Assembly (NCBI RefSeq): GCF_029626035.1
Contig: NZ_JARUBE010000003.1
Span: 4,340,001-4,404,000 of the forward strand
Reading direction: 5' to 3'
Origin: Micromonospora sp. WMMD980
Lineage (GTDB): Bacteria; Actinomycetota; Actinomycetes; Mycobacteriales; Micromonosporaceae
Length of the DNA: 64,000 bases
The notes under the pieces: model-generated
Seen by the model: only the letters and a program-made list of their open reading frames with translations
Database searches by the model: none
Told to the model about the DNA's origin: nothing
Part shown: positions 1 through 8,295 of the stretch, piece by piece
Layout of the letters: each line of letters opens with the position of its first letter
How positions within the stretch are numbered: position 1 is the stretch's first letter
Translations under genes and position numbers: made by a program

Positions 1-50
1 GGGGCCCCTTTTTAACGCATTCGGTAGAGGAGGGGCCCCCGCTTAACACC
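1..50. repeat. GGGGCCCC palindromic element, copy 1 (cut by window edge)
   Basis: GGGGCCCC occurs at 1-8 and again at 32-39, separated by a spacer containing TTAACGCATTC and followed by TTAACACCT. The same spacer and flank words recur in copies near 1061-1117 and 40226-40280. The left part of the element lies outside the window. It probably sits at the 3' end of a gene to the left and may act as a terminator. Confidence 0.7.
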
Positions 51-112
51 TCCGCCGTTCGCTCTCAGCGGATGCGGGCATGGGCGCGGACAGGTGCCGC
101 GTTGGGGGCGAC

Positions 113-1057
113 ATGGACACCGAGGACACCGGGCGGGCCGACGACGCCGCGCTCGACGCGTACTCCCGGGTGGTGACCGGCGTGGCGGCGAAGGTGCTGC
201 CCGCGGTCGCGGCCCTGTCGGTGCGGACGCCGCGCGGCGCGGGCGCCGGCTCGGCCGTGGTGATCGACCCGGACGGGTTGCTGCTGACCAGCGCGCACGT
301 CGTGCAGGGCGCGAACGGCGGCGTGGCCGCCTTCGGCGACGGCACCGAGACCCGGTTCCGGGTGGTCGGCGCGGACCCGCTGTCGGATCTGGCCGTGCTG
401 CGCGCCGAGGAGGTCGGCGTGTCGCCGGTCGAGCTGGGCGCCGCCGACCGGCTGCGGATCGGGCAACTGGTGGTCGCCGTCGGCAACCCCATGGGGCTCG
501 CCGGGTCGGTCACCGCCGGCGTGGTCTCCGGGCTGGGCCGCTCGCTGCCCGCGCGGGACGGTCGGCTGGTCCGGCTGATCGAGGACGTCATCCAGACCGA
601 CGCCGCGCTCAACCCCGGCAACTCGGGCGGAGCGCTCGCCGACTCCGCCGGCCGCGTCGTGGGGGTGAACACCGCGGTCGCCGGGTACGGGCTGGGGTTG
701 GCCGTGCCGGTGAACCCCACCACCCGGCAGATCGTCGCCGACCTGACCGGGCAGGGGCGGGTGCGGCGGGCGTGGCTGGGGGTGGCCGGCGCGCCGGTGC
801 CGCTGCCGCCGGAGGTGACCGCGCGAACCGGCCAGCGGCGCGGGCTGCGGGTGGTGGAGGTGGTGCCGGGCAGCCCGGCCGGGATCTACCTCGGCGACGT
901 GATCGTCTCGGTGGGCGGGCGACCGGTGCGGGACGGGCAGAGCCTGCAACGGCTGATGCTCGGCCCGGCCATCGGCGTCCGGTTGCCGGTGACCCTGCTG
1001 CGCAAGGGAGCGTACGTCGACGTGGTGGCGGTCCCCACCGAGCTGGGTGCCCGGTGA
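113..1057 (+). CDS. HtrA/DegP-like trypsin-type serine protease with C-terminal PDZ domain
   Basis: This 314-residue protein has a chymotrypsin-fold protease domain followed by one PDZ domain. The triad is visible as His62 in TSAHV, Asp92 in SDLAVL and Ser171 in NPGNSGGAL. The PDZ domain spans roughly residues 230-305 and includes GSPAGIYLGDVIVSVGG. Family members degrade misfolded or damaged proteins. No signal peptide or membrane anchor is visible, which is unusual because most actinobacterial HtrA proteins are anchored; it may be cytoplasmic or the start may be misplaced. An in-frame ATG at 80 would add 11 residues without creating a signal peptide. The gene converges on the cystathionine beta-synthase gene across a palindrome. 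Confidence 0.88.
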   Translation: MDTEDTGRADDAALDAYSRVVTGVAAKVLPAVAALSVRTPRGAGAGSAVVIDPDGLLLTSAHVVQGANGGVAAFGDGTETRFRVVGADPLSDLAVLRAEEVGVSPVELGAADRLRIGQLVVAVGNPMGLAGSVTAGVVSGLGRSLPARDGRLVRLIEDVIQTDAALNPGNSGGALADSAGRVVGVNTAVAGYGLGLAVPVNPTTRQIVADLTGQGRVRRAWLGVAGAPVPLPPEVTARTGQRRGLRVVEVVPGSPAGIYLGDVIVSVGGRPVRDGQSLQRLMLGPAIGVRLPVTLLRKGAYVDVVAVPTELGAR

Positions 1058-1060
1058 GGG

Positions 1061-1117
1061 GTGTTAATAGGGGCCCCTTCCTATACGCCAGGCGTTAAGA
1101 AGGGGCCCCGCCTTACA
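1061..1117. repeat. GGGGCCCC palindromic element, copy 2 (likely bidirectional terminator)
   Basis: The arms GGGGCCCCTTC (1070-1080) and GAAGGGGCCCC (1099-1109) are perfect 11-bp inverted repeats. Read on the minus strand, the flanks and loop (AGATGTAAGG, TTAACGC, TATAG, TTAACACC) match copy 3 at 40226-40280. It lies between the stop codons of two convergent genes. Confidence 0.8.
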
Positions 1118-1119
1118 TC

Positions 1120-2490
1120 TCAGTGGGCGCCGAGGTGGGCGAGCAGGTCCTGGCGGGTGAGGACGCCCTTGGGCTTGCCGTCGACGAGCACCAGCGCCGC
1201 GTCGGCCTTCTCCAGCAGCCCGACCGCCTCGCTGACCGGCTGCCCGCCGCCGATCATCGGCAGCGGCTCGCCCATGTGCCGCTCGATCGTGTCGTGCAGG
1301 TGGGCCTGGCCGGTGAAGAGCGCGTCGAGCAGGTCCCGCTCGGCGATCGAGCCGGCCACCTCGCCGGTCACCACCGGCGGCTCGGCCTTGAGCACCGGGA
1401 GCTGGGAGACGCCGTATTCCCGCATGTAGTCGATGGCGTCGCGGACCGTCTCGGTCGGGTGCACGTGCACCAGCTCGGGCAGGCCCCCCGGCTTGCCGGC
1501 GAGCGCGTCGGCCACGGTCGGCTCGGTGCCCGAGTCGTCCAGGAAGCCGTAGCGCGCCATCCACCTGTCGTTGAAGATCTTCGACAGGTAGCCCCGGCCG
1601 CCGTCCGGCAGCAGCACCACGATCACGTCGTCCGGGCCGGCCTTACGGGCCACCTCCAGCGCGCCCACCACGGCCATGCCGCAGGAGCCGCCGACCAGCA
1701 GCCCCTCCTCCCGGGCCAGCCGTCGGGTCATCTCGAAGGACTGCTTGTCGGACACCTCGACGATCTCGTCGGCGATCGACCGGTCGTACGTCGTCGGCCA
1801 GAAGTCCTCGCCGACGCCCTCGACCAGGTAGGGCCGGCCGGTGCCGCCGGAGTAGACCGAGCCCTCCGGGTCCGCGCCGATCACCTTGACCCGGCCCTCC
1901 GACGCCTCCTTGAGGTAACGGCCGATGCCGGTGATGGTGCCGCCGGTGCCGACACCGGTGACGAAGTGGGTGATCTTCCCCTCGGTCTGCCGCCACAGCT
2001 CCGGGCCGGTGGTCTCGTAGTGCGAACGCGGGTTGGCCGGGTTGCTGTACTGGTCGGGCTTCCACGCGCCGGGGATCTCCCGGGCCAGCCGGTCGGAGAC
2101 GTTGTAGTAGGAGCGCGGGTCCTCCGGCGCGACAGCGGTCGGGCAGACCACCACCTCGGCACCGTACGCCCGCAGCACGTCCTGCTTGTCCTGGCTGACC
2201 TTGTCGGGGCAGACGAAGACGCAGCGGTAACCCTTGAGCTGGGCCACCAGGGCCAGCCCGACGCCGGTGTTGCCGCTGGTCGGCTCCACGATCGTGCCGC
2301 CCGGGCCGAGGATGCCGGCCTTCTCGGCGTCCTCCACCATCCGCAGCGCGATCCGGTCCTTGACCGAACCGCCGGGGTTGACGTATTCCACCTTCGCCAG
2401 CACCGTCGCCTGGATGCCCTCGGTGACGTTGCGCAGGCGGACCAGCGGGGTGTTGCCGATCAGCTCGACGACGTTGTCGTAGTACTGCAC
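1120..2490 (-). CDS. cbs: Cystathionine beta-synthase
   Basis: This PLP-dependent enzyme condenses serine and homocysteine to cystathionine in transsulfuration. The 456-residue protein has a fold-type II cysteine-synthase-like domain over residues 1 to about 320. The PLP lysine is Lys44 (GGSVKDRIALR), and the phosphate-binding loop is TSGNTGVG at 71-78. Two C-terminal CBS modules follow from about residue 335. The CBS pair separates it from plain cysteine synthases (about 310 residues) and suggests nucleotide or S-adenosylmethionine control, as known for the family. The start is GTG. The gene is read toward the convergent protease gene, with a shared palindrome between the stops. Confidence 0.93.
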   Translation of the reverse strand: MQYYDNVVELIGNTPLVRLRNVTEGIQATVLAKVEYVNPGGSVKDRIALRMVEDAEKAGILGPGGTIVEPTSGNTGVGLALVAQLKGYRCVFVCPDKVSQDKQDVLRAYGAEVVVCPTAVAPEDPRSYYNVSDRLAREIPGAWKPDQYSNPANPRSHYETTGPELWRQTEGKITHFVTGVGTGGTITGIGRYLKEASEGRVKVIGADPEGSVYSGGTGRPYLVEGVGEDFWPTTYDRSIADEIVEVSDKQSFEMTRRLAREEGLLVGGSCGMAVVGALEVARKAGPDDVIVVLLPDGGRGYLSKIFNDRWMARYGFLDDSGTEPTVADALAGKPGGLPELVHVHPTETVRDAIDYMREYGVSQLPVLKAEPPVVTGEVAGSIAERDLLDALFTGQAHLHDTIERHMGEPLPMIGGGQPVSEAVGLLEKADAALVLVDGKPKGVLTRQDLLAHLGAH

Positions 2491-2564
2491 CTCGTTGTGC
2501 CCTTCGTCGCGCCGCCGTCGTGGGGCGGCCGGTCAGCCGGTTTCGCCGCCCAGCGTACGTGCCG

Positions 2565-2921
2565 TCAGGGGGCCACATGCCCCGGGATGACGGAGCCGCG
2601 ACGTGCCTCCCACTCCAGGAACCGTTCGGTCTCGGCGAGCACGCTGCCGGCCAGCCAGGTGACCATGACCGCGTCGTCGGCCAGCCCGAAGATCGCCAAC
2701 GGGATCTCCGGCAGCAGGTCGATCGGGGAGACGACGTACGCCGCCGCCCCGGCCATCAGCGCCAGCCGCAGCCCGCCGTCGTACTCCCTACGGCTGGTCG
2801 CCCGGATCATCCGGGGCAGCGCCGCCAACCGGACGCCCAGCGACGGCCCGCCGCGCGCCCCGGCCGCCAGCGCCCGGGCCAGCGCGGCGAACGCGGCGCT
2901 GCGCTTCAACGTCTTTCCCAT
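2565..2921 (-). CDS. DUF1232 (YkvA-like) small membrane protein
   Basis: This 118-residue protein has the DUF1232 signature, a hydrophobic stretch containing YVVSPIDLLPEIPLAIFGLADD around residues 55-80. The family is widespread and its function is unknown. The frame stays open upstream to 3203, but the ATG at 2921 is chosen because an AGAAGG ribosome site lies just before it and the family homology begins at MGKTLKRS. The gene lies upstream of cystathionine beta-synthase on the same strand and is divergent from the SGNH hydrolase gene. Confidence 0.82.
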   Translation of the reverse strand: MGKTLKRSAAFAALARALAAGARGGPSLGVRLAALPRMIRATSRREYDGGLRLALMAGAAAYVVSPIDLLPEIPLAIFGLADDAVMVTWLAGSVLAETERFLEWEARRGSVIPGHVAP

Positions 2922-3039
2922 GATTCCGCCCTTCTCCGCCGACCAGGGTGCGCCCCGGTGGCAAGCCCACCCCTCAGGTACCCAGAACGGCCATCCGCCA
3001 GCCACCCGATCAAGGACAGCGACGGTCGGGCCGGCGCGA

Positions 3040-3045
3040 TACTGT
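3040..3045 (+). promoter_or_regulatory. -10 box of a leaderless promoter
   Basis: TACTGT ends 7 nt before the ATG at 3052 and no Shine-Dalgarno sequence intervenes. The transcript would begin at or next to the start codon. Confidence 0.5.
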
Positions 3046-3051
3046 CGGTTC

Positions 3052-4098
3052 ATGGGGGACGCTGGTTCCGTCGCGCCGGTCCGCCGGCGACGCGCCTGGC
3101 GGATCGCCCGCCTCGCGGCGATCGGCACGGGCGCCACGGTGGCGGCCACGGCTGCCACCGGTGGGGTGCTGCTCGGGCAGGCCCGGCAGGCCCGGCGCAC
3201 CATCCCGATGGCCGAGGCGCCCCCGCCACGGTGTGACGGCGTCTACGGCGCGCGCTTCCCCGGCCGGCCGGTCACCATGGTCGTCCTGGGTGACTCCTCC
3301 GCCGCCGGCTACGGCGTGCACCGGCGCCGCGAGACGCCCGGCTCGCTGCTGGCCACCGGGCTGTCCCGCCGCCTGCACCAGCCGGTCCGGCTGCACCGGT
3401 TCGCCGTGGTGGGCGCCCTGTCCGCCGGTCTGAAGCCGCAGGTCGAGTCCGCGCTGGAGGTCGCGCCGGACGTCGCGGTCGTGCTGGTGGGCGGCAACGA
3501 CGTCACCAACCGGACCCCGCCCGCGATGGCGGTGCGCTACCTGGTCGACGCGGTTCGCACGCTGCGCGCCGCCGGTTGCGAGGTGGTCGTCGGCACCTGC
3601 CCCGACCTGGGCACGATCCGGCCGATCCAACCGCCGCTGCGATGGTTGGCCCGGCGCTGGAGCCGCCAGTTGGCGGCCGCCCAGACGGTCGCCGTGGTGG
3701 AGGCGGGCGGCCGGACGGTCTCCCTCGGCGATCTGCTGGGGCCGCGGTTCGCCGCCGAGCCCGGCCGGATGTTCGCCTGGGACCGTTTCCACCCGTCCGC
3801 GGAGGGTTACGCCATGGCCGCGGCGGCGCTGCTGCCCACCGTGCTCTCCGCGCTGGGGGCGGCGCCCGAGCGCAGGTCTTCGCTTGCCGGCCTGGAAGGC
3901 GTACGGTCGCTCCCGGAGGCCGCCCACGCGGCGGCCCGGCACGCCGGCACCGAGGTCAGTGGCGCCCAGCTACGGGGTCGCGACCGCGGGCCCGGCGGGC
4001 GGTGGGCCCAGCTTCGCCGGCGGGCCTTCTTCGGCGTCGGCGTGGTGCCCCGGACCGGCACCGCCGCCGACCCGGCGACGCTGGAGGGAACGGCATGA
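3052..4098 (+). CDS. SGNH/GDSL-type hydrolase, first of a tandem pair
   Basis: This 348-residue protein has an N-terminal hydrophobic segment at about residues 20-42 that probably exports or anchors it. An SGNH esterase domain follows: Ser82 in VVLGDSS, the block III residue Asn149 in GGND, and Asp244-x-x-His247 in DRFHPSAEGY. Substrates of such hydrolases include lipid, acyl-sugar and polysaccharide esters; the substrate here is unknown. The tail after about residue 275 is basic and lacks recognisable motifs. The next hydrolase gene overlaps its stop codon (ATGA), so the two are co-translated. The chosen ATG has a -10 box 7 nt upstream. The frame is open for another 640 codons upstream, which is an antisense shadow of the cbs gene. 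Confidence 0.85.
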   Translation: MGDAGSVAPVRRRRAWRIARLAAIGTGATVAATAATGGVLLGQARQARRTIPMAEAPPPRCDGVYGARFPGRPVTMVVLGDSSAAGYGVHRRRETPGSLLATGLSRRLHQPVRLHRFAVVGALSAGLKPQVESALEVAPDVAVVLVGGNDVTNRTPPAMAVRYLVDAVRTLRAAGCEVVVGTCPDLGTIRPIQPPLRWLARRWSRQLAAAQTVAVVEAGGRTVSLGDLLGPRFAAEPGRMFAWDRFHPSAEGYAMAAAALLPTVLSALGAAPERRSSLAGLEGVRSLPEAAHAAARHAGTEVSGAQLRGRDRGPGGRWAQLRRRAFFGVGVVPRTGTAADPATLEGTA

Positions 4099-4907
4099 GC
4101 GGATTGAGTGAGGCGGCCCGGTGGGGCCGGACCGCGGCCCTGTCACTGCTGGCCGGCACCGTGGGCGGGGCGGCGGTCCTGGCCGGTCAGGCCATCGCCG
4201 CCCGCACCCGGGAGTACGCGCAACCCGAGCTGGGGCTGGTGCTGCGGGCCACGGTCGGCCGGGCCGACGCGCCACCGCTGCGGCTGGTGCTGCTCGGCGA
4301 CTCGTCGGCGCTCGGCGTGGGCGTCGACCGGTTCGAGGAGACCATCGGCGGCCAGCTCGCCCACCTGCTCGCCGAGGGCCCGACCGGCCGGCGGGTGCAC
4401 CTGTCGAGCGTCGGCGTCTCGGGCTCCCGCGCCACCGACCTGGCCACCCAGGTGGCCCGGGCGTTGCTCGGCGAGCGGCCGGACGTGGCGGTGGTGCTGA
4501 TCGGGGCGAACGACGCCACCGCGCTGAGCCGGCCGGCCGACGCGGCGGCCTACCTCGGCTCGGCGGTCCGCCGGCTGCGCGAGGCCCACGTCGAGGTGGT
4601 CGTGGGCACCTGTCCCGATCTCGGCGCGGTCCGCGCGGTCGCGGCCCCGCTGCGGCAGGTGCTCGGCTGGTCCGGCCGGCGGATGGCGCGAGCCCAGACG
4701 GTGGCCGTGCTCGACGCCGGGGGCACGGTGGTCGACCTGGGCACCGAAACCGGCCCGGTGTTCCGGGCCGACGCCGGCACGCTCTGCCACGACGGCTTCC
4801 ATCCGTCCGCCGACGGCTACCGGGTGTGGGCGCACGCGCTGCTCCCGGCGGTCGAGGCGGCGGTCGCGGTCGCGTTCCGGCACCGACGCCGGCCGCCGAA
4901 GGGGTGA
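4095..4907 (+). CDS. SGNH/GDSL-type hydrolase, second of a tandem pair
   Basis: This 270-residue paralogue of the preceding protein has an N-terminal hydrophobic segment (residues 12-35) and the catalytic blocks LLGDSSALG (Ser70), IGAND and DGFHPSADGY. The two proteins share long identical stretches such as EVVVGTCPDLG, which points to an old tandem duplication. The ATG overlaps the upstream TGA and is preceded by GGAGGGAA, so start assignment is firm. Probably exported or membrane-anchored. The substrate cannot be read from the sequence. Confidence 0.86.
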   Translation: MSGLSEAARWGRTAALSLLAGTVGGAAVLAGQAIAARTREYAQPELGLVLRATVGRADAPPLRLVLLGDSSALGVGVDRFEETIGGQLAHLLAEGPTGRRVHLSSVGVSGSRATDLATQVARALLGERPDVAVVLIGANDATALSRPADAAAYLGSAVRRLREAHVEVVVGTCPDLGAVRAVAAPLRQVLGWSGRRMARAQTVAVLDAGGTVVDLGTETGPVFRADAGTLCHDGFHPSADGYRVWAHALLPAVEAAVAVAFRHRRRPPKG

Positions 4908-4953
4908 CATTTCCCGCCCGACGCACGGCTTCCTCGGCAAGTTACCCACGGGT

Positions 4954-4959
4954 TAACGT
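4954..4959 (+). promoter_or_regulatory. -10 box of a leaderless promoter
   Basis: TAACGT ends 7 nt before the ATG at 4966 and no ribosome binding site lies between. It lies 46 nt after the stop of the upstream hydrolase gene. Confidence 0.5.
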
Positions 4960-4965
4960 TGGTTC

Positions 4966-6228
4966 ATGCCGATTGAGTCGCCCCGCGACGCCGTCATCGT
5001 CGCCACCGCCCGGTCCCCCATCGGCCGCGCGTTCAAGGGTTCCCTGCGCGAGGTCCGCCCGGACGACCTCGCCGCCACCATCGTCCAGGCCGCCCTCGAC
5101 AAGGTGCCGGGGCTCGATCCGACCACCATCGACGACCTCTACCTCGGGTGCGGGCTGCCCGGCGGCGAGCAGGGCTTCAACATGGCCCGGGTGGTCGCCA
5201 CGCTGCTGGGCCTGGACGGGCTGCCCGGCGCCACGCTGACCCGCTACTGCGCCTCCTCGCTCCAGACCACCCGGATGGCGATGCACGCGATCCGGGCCGG
5301 CGAGGGCGACGTGTTCGTCTCGGCCGGCGTGGAGATGGTTTCCCGCTACGCCCGGGGCAACTCGGACACCCTGCCCCCGGAGGCGCAGGCGCTCGTCGGC
5401 GGCGGCTGGGAGAACCCGCGCTTCGCGCAGGCGCGCGAGCGGTCGAAGGCCCGCGCGCAGGGCGGCGCCGAGGTGTGGGCCGACCCGCGGGAGTCCGGCG
5501 AGCTGCCGGACGTCTACCTCGCCATGGGTCAGACCGCGGAGAACCTGGCCCAGGTCCACGACGTCACCCGCGAGGACATGGACGCGTTCGGCGTCCGCAG
5601 CCAGAACCTGGCCGAGAAGGCGATCGCGGACGGCTTCTGGGCCCGCGAGATCACCCCCGTCACCACGCCCGACGGCACGGTGGTCGGCGCTGACGACGGC
5701 CCGCGTCCCGGGGTGACCCTGGAGGCGGTGTCCGGGCTCAAGCCGGTGTTCCGTCCGGACGGCCGGATCACCGCCGGCAACTGCTGCCCGCTGAACGACG
5801 GCGCCGCCGCCGTGGTGATCATGAGCGCCGAGCGGGCGGCCGAGCTCGGGCTCACCCCGCTGGCGCGGATCGTCTCCACCGGCGTCACCGCGCTCTCCCC
5901 GGAGATCATGGGGCTCGGCCCGGTCGAGGCGTCCAGGCAGGCGCTGGGACGGGCCGGCATGACCATCGACGACGTCGACCTGGTGGAGATCAACGAGGCG
6001 TTCGCCGCCCAGGTGATCCCGTCGTACCGGCAGCTCGGCATCCCCGAGGAGAAGCTGAACGTGATGGGCGGCGCGATCGCGGTCGGCCACCCGTTCGGTA
6101 TGACCGGCGCCCGGATCACCGGCACCCTGCTCAACGCGCTGGAGTGGCACGACAAGACCATCGGTCTGGAGACCATGTGCGTCGGCGGCGGCCAGGGCAT
6201 GGCCATGGTGCTCGAACGCCTGAGCTGA
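4966..6228 (+). CDS. Acetyl-CoA C-acyltransferase (thiolase)
   Basis: This 420-residue thiolase catalyses reversible acyl-CoA plus acetyl-CoA condensation or cleavage, in fatty-acid oxidation or acetoacetyl-CoA formation. The acylated cysteine is Cys95 (RYCASSLQTT). The catalytic histidine lies in GHPFGMTGAR and the second cysteine in CVGGGQGMA. NEAFAAQ is also present. It starts directly downstream of a -10 box. Chain-length specificity cannot be told from sequence alone. No other beta-oxidation genes adjoin it; the next gene, a CYTH-CHAD protein, follows 40 nt later on the same strand. Confidence 0.92.
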   Translation: MPIESPRDAVIVATARSPIGRAFKGSLREVRPDDLAATIVQAALDKVPGLDPTTIDDLYLGCGLPGGEQGFNMARVVATLLGLDGLPGATLTRYCASSLQTTRMAMHAIRAGEGDVFVSAGVEMVSRYARGNSDTLPPEAQALVGGGWENPRFAQARERSKARAQGGAEVWADPRESGELPDVYLAMGQTAENLAQVHDVTREDMDAFGVRSQNLAEKAIADGFWAREITPVTTPDGTVVGADDGPRPGVTLEAVSGLKPVFRPDGRITAGNCCPLNDGAAAVVIMSAERAAELGLTPLARIVSTGVTALSPEIMGLGPVEASRQALGRAGMTIDDVDLVEINEAFAAQVIPSYRQLGIPEEKLNVMGGAIAVGHPFGMTGARITGTLLNALEWHDKTIGLETMCVGGGQGMAMVLERLS

Positions 6229-6268
6229 GGCCGGTTCACCACGGCCCCCGGCGGGTACCGGAACCCGT

Positions 6269-7753
6269 ATGGCGACCGTCGTCGAACGCGAGCGCAAGTT
6301 CTCCGGCGATGACGGGTTCCGGCTGCCCGACCTGACCGGGTGCGGTGGCGTCGTGACGGTGTCCGACGCCACCGCCGCCGATCTGGACGCCGTCTACTGG
6401 GACACCGACGACCTGCGCCTGCTGCGCAGCGGGCACGCGCTGCGGCGGCGGACCGGTGGGCACGACGCGGGGTGGCACCTGAAGGTGGGCGCGGTCGGCG
6501 GCGCCCGGGTCGAGCACCAGTTCCCGGCCGGGGCCGCCGACGCCGGCCCGCCGTCCGAGCTGGCCGCGCTGATCCGCGGCGCGTCCCGGGGCCGCCCGGT
6601 CGCTCCGGCGGCGAGGATCGTCAACCACCGCCGCGAACGCCGGCTGCTGGACGCGGACGGTCGGGTGTTGGCCGAGGTCGCCGAGGACGACGTCCGCTCC
6701 GAGGATCTCATCGACGGCGTCGCGCGGACGTGGCACGAGATCGAGGTCGAGCTGGTCGACGGCGACGAGGAGCTGCTCGACGCGGTGGCCGCCCGGCTGG
6801 CCGGGGCCGGCGCCCGGGAGGTGCCGGTCAGCAAGTCCCACCGCGCGGTCGCCGGGCGCCTGGCCGGGTTCGACGACGGCCCGCCCGCCGGCCCGGCCGG
6901 GCCGGTCGTCGGGTACGCCCGGGAGCAGCGGGACACGATCGTCGGCAACCACGCGGCGGCGTACCAGGGGGACGAGGACGCGGTCCACGACATGCGCGTC
7001 GCGGCCCGCCGGCTGCGGGCCACCCTGCGGACGTTCCGCGGGCTGTGGGACCGGCGGGAGAGCGAGGCGCTCCGCGCCGAGCTGCGGTGGATCGGCGGTG
7101 AGCTGGGCCGGGTCCGCGACACCCAGGTGATGGCCGACCGGCTCGACCGGGCCGTGCACGACCTACCGGACGAGTTGGTGCTCGGCCCGGTCCCCGCGCG
7201 GATCGGCGAGCGGTTCGCCGCCGACCTGGACCGGTCGACCACCACGCTGCGGGCGGCCCTGGACGCCGACCGCTATTCCGACCTGCTGACCCGCCTGGAC
7301 CGGCTGGCCGACGGCCCGACCGGCGAGGTCGACCGCCGATGGGTGGACCGACGGATCCGGCGGGTGGTGCGCCGGGCCGACGACCGGTTGGACGCGGCGC
7401 TCGGCGTCGACGGGCCGGCCGGGGACGTCGAGCTGCACGAGGCGCGCAAGAAGTACAAGGCGGCCCGCTACGCGGTCGAGGTCCGCGAACCCGCCGTGGG
7501 CCGGCCGGCCGCCCGGCTGGTGAGGCGGTTCAAGGCGCTCCAGGACCTGCTCGGCACCCACCAGGACTCGGTGGTGACCCGGGAGGTGCTGCGCCGCCAC
7601 GCGCTGCGGGCGTTCGCCGAGGGCGAGAACACGTTCACCTACGGGCTGCTGCACGCCCGCCAGGCCGAGGCCGCCGGCCACGACCGGGCAGCGGTGCTGC
7701 GGGCCCGGGACCGGGCCCGACGCCGCAAGGTACGCCGCTGGCTGCGGCGCTGA
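6269..7753 (+). CDS. CYTH and CHAD domain-containing protein
   Basis: This 494-residue protein carries an N-terminal CYTH triphosphate-tunnel domain (ERERKF, the ExExK motif at residues 6-10) and a C-terminal CHAD domain from about residue 215. The CHAD helices carry conserved His/Arg/Lys patches: VHDMRVAARRLRA and LHEARKKYKAARYAVE. CYTH domains bind or hydrolyse triphosphates and CHAD domains bind inorganic polyphosphate, so a role at polyphosphate is the best inference; cellular function is not established. The ATG lies about 8 nt after a weak TACCGG box with no clear ribosome site. Confidence 0.88.
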   Translation: MATVVERERKFSGDDGFRLPDLTGCGGVVTVSDATAADLDAVYWDTDDLRLLRSGHALRRRTGGHDAGWHLKVGAVGGARVEHQFPAGAADAGPPSELAALIRGASRGRPVAPAARIVNHRRERRLLDADGRVLAEVAEDDVRSEDLIDGVARTWHEIEVELVDGDEELLDAVAARLAGAGAREVPVSKSHRAVAGRLAGFDDGPPAGPAGPVVGYAREQRDTIVGNHAAAYQGDEDAVHDMRVAARRLRATLRTFRGLWDRRESEALRAELRWIGGELGRVRDTQVMADRLDRAVHDLPDELVLGPVPARIGERFAADLDRSTTTLRAALDADRYSDLLTRLDRLADGPTGEVDRRWVDRRIRRVVRRADDRLDAALGVDGPAGDVELHEARKKYKAARYAVEVREPAVGRPAARLVRRFKALQDLLGTHQDSVVTREVLRRHALRAFAEGENTFTYGLLHARQAEAAGHDRAAVLRARDRARRRKVRRWLRR

Positions 7754-7835
7754 CCCGCCCTCGAAGCCGCCCTGATCGCCAGCACCCCCACCCACGACGA
7801 CCGGCGCGCGAGTCGCGCGACGTCCGCCATCGACG

Positions 7836-7850
7836 CGACACCCCGTGTCG
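7836..7850. terminator. Short hairpin between convergent stops
   Basis: CGACAC and GTGTCG pair around a CCC loop (6-bp stem, no T-tract) in the 141-nt gap between two convergent genes. It is weak and may be chance in GC-rich DNA. Confidence 0.3.
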
Positions 7851-7894
7851 ACGCCGGGGACGGCGAGCAGGGGGCAGAGGTCGAGGGCTCGCGA

Positions 7895-8215
7895 TCAGAG
7901 GGCGGAGCGGGTCCGGGCCACCGCGTCGACGGCGCCGGCCAGCACCGGCTCCGGCGGGGCGGCCAGGGCCAGGTCGGCGGCGACCACCCGGAGCTGGTCG
8001 GGCAGGGCCAGGTCGCTGGGAAGCCGGGGCACCTCCCGGCGCGGCTCGCCGGCCGCGTCGGCGGCCAGGTTGGCGAGTTCCTGGACCAGCTTGTGCACCA
8101 GGTCCGCCCGGGACACGTTGCCGCCCTCGGCCGGCGCCGACCAGCGCGGCTGTTGCCAGTGCCCGACCTGTCGGACCAGCAGGGTCACCACCCGGTCCAG
8201 CTCCGCTGCGCTCAT
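7895..8215 (-). CDS. Conserved small hypothetical protein
   Basis: This 106-residue, mostly helical soluble protein has no motif I recognise. It opens with MSAAELDRVVTLLVRQVGHW and contains a tract rich in Ala, Leu and Asp. GTG at 8218 and ATG at 8215 are adjacent; ATG is preferred. It lies downstream of the Bax-inhibitor-like gene on the same strand, separated by a strong hairpin, so it probably has its own promoter. Function unknown. Confidence 0.6.
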   Translation of the reverse strand: MSAAELDRVVTLLVRQVGHWQQPRWSAPAEGGNVSRADLVHKLVQELANLAADAAGEPRREVPRLPSDLALPDQLRVVAADLALAAPPEPVLAGAVDAVARTRSAL

Positions 8216-8240
8216 CACCGCCGAGTCTAGGGGGAGAACG

Positions 8241-8279
8241 GCGACGCCCGCCGCCGCGGCAGCGGCAGGCGGGCGTCGC
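8241..8279 (-). terminator. GC-rich hairpin downstream of the Bax-inhibitor-like gene
   Basis: The arms GCGACGCCCGCC (8241-8252) and GGCGGGCGTCGC (8268-8279) are perfect 12-bp inverted repeats. The hairpin starts 16 nt past the stop of the leftward gene. It has no T-tract, as is common for actinobacterial terminators. Confidence 0.7.
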
Positions 8280-8295
8280 GGGACGGGCGGGACGG

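Noticed and set aside
1123..3051. Upstream extension of the first SGNH hydrolase frame (about 640 codons)
   Set aside because: It runs antisense through cystathionine beta-synthase and has no homology; the hydrolase start at 3052 has a promoter box.
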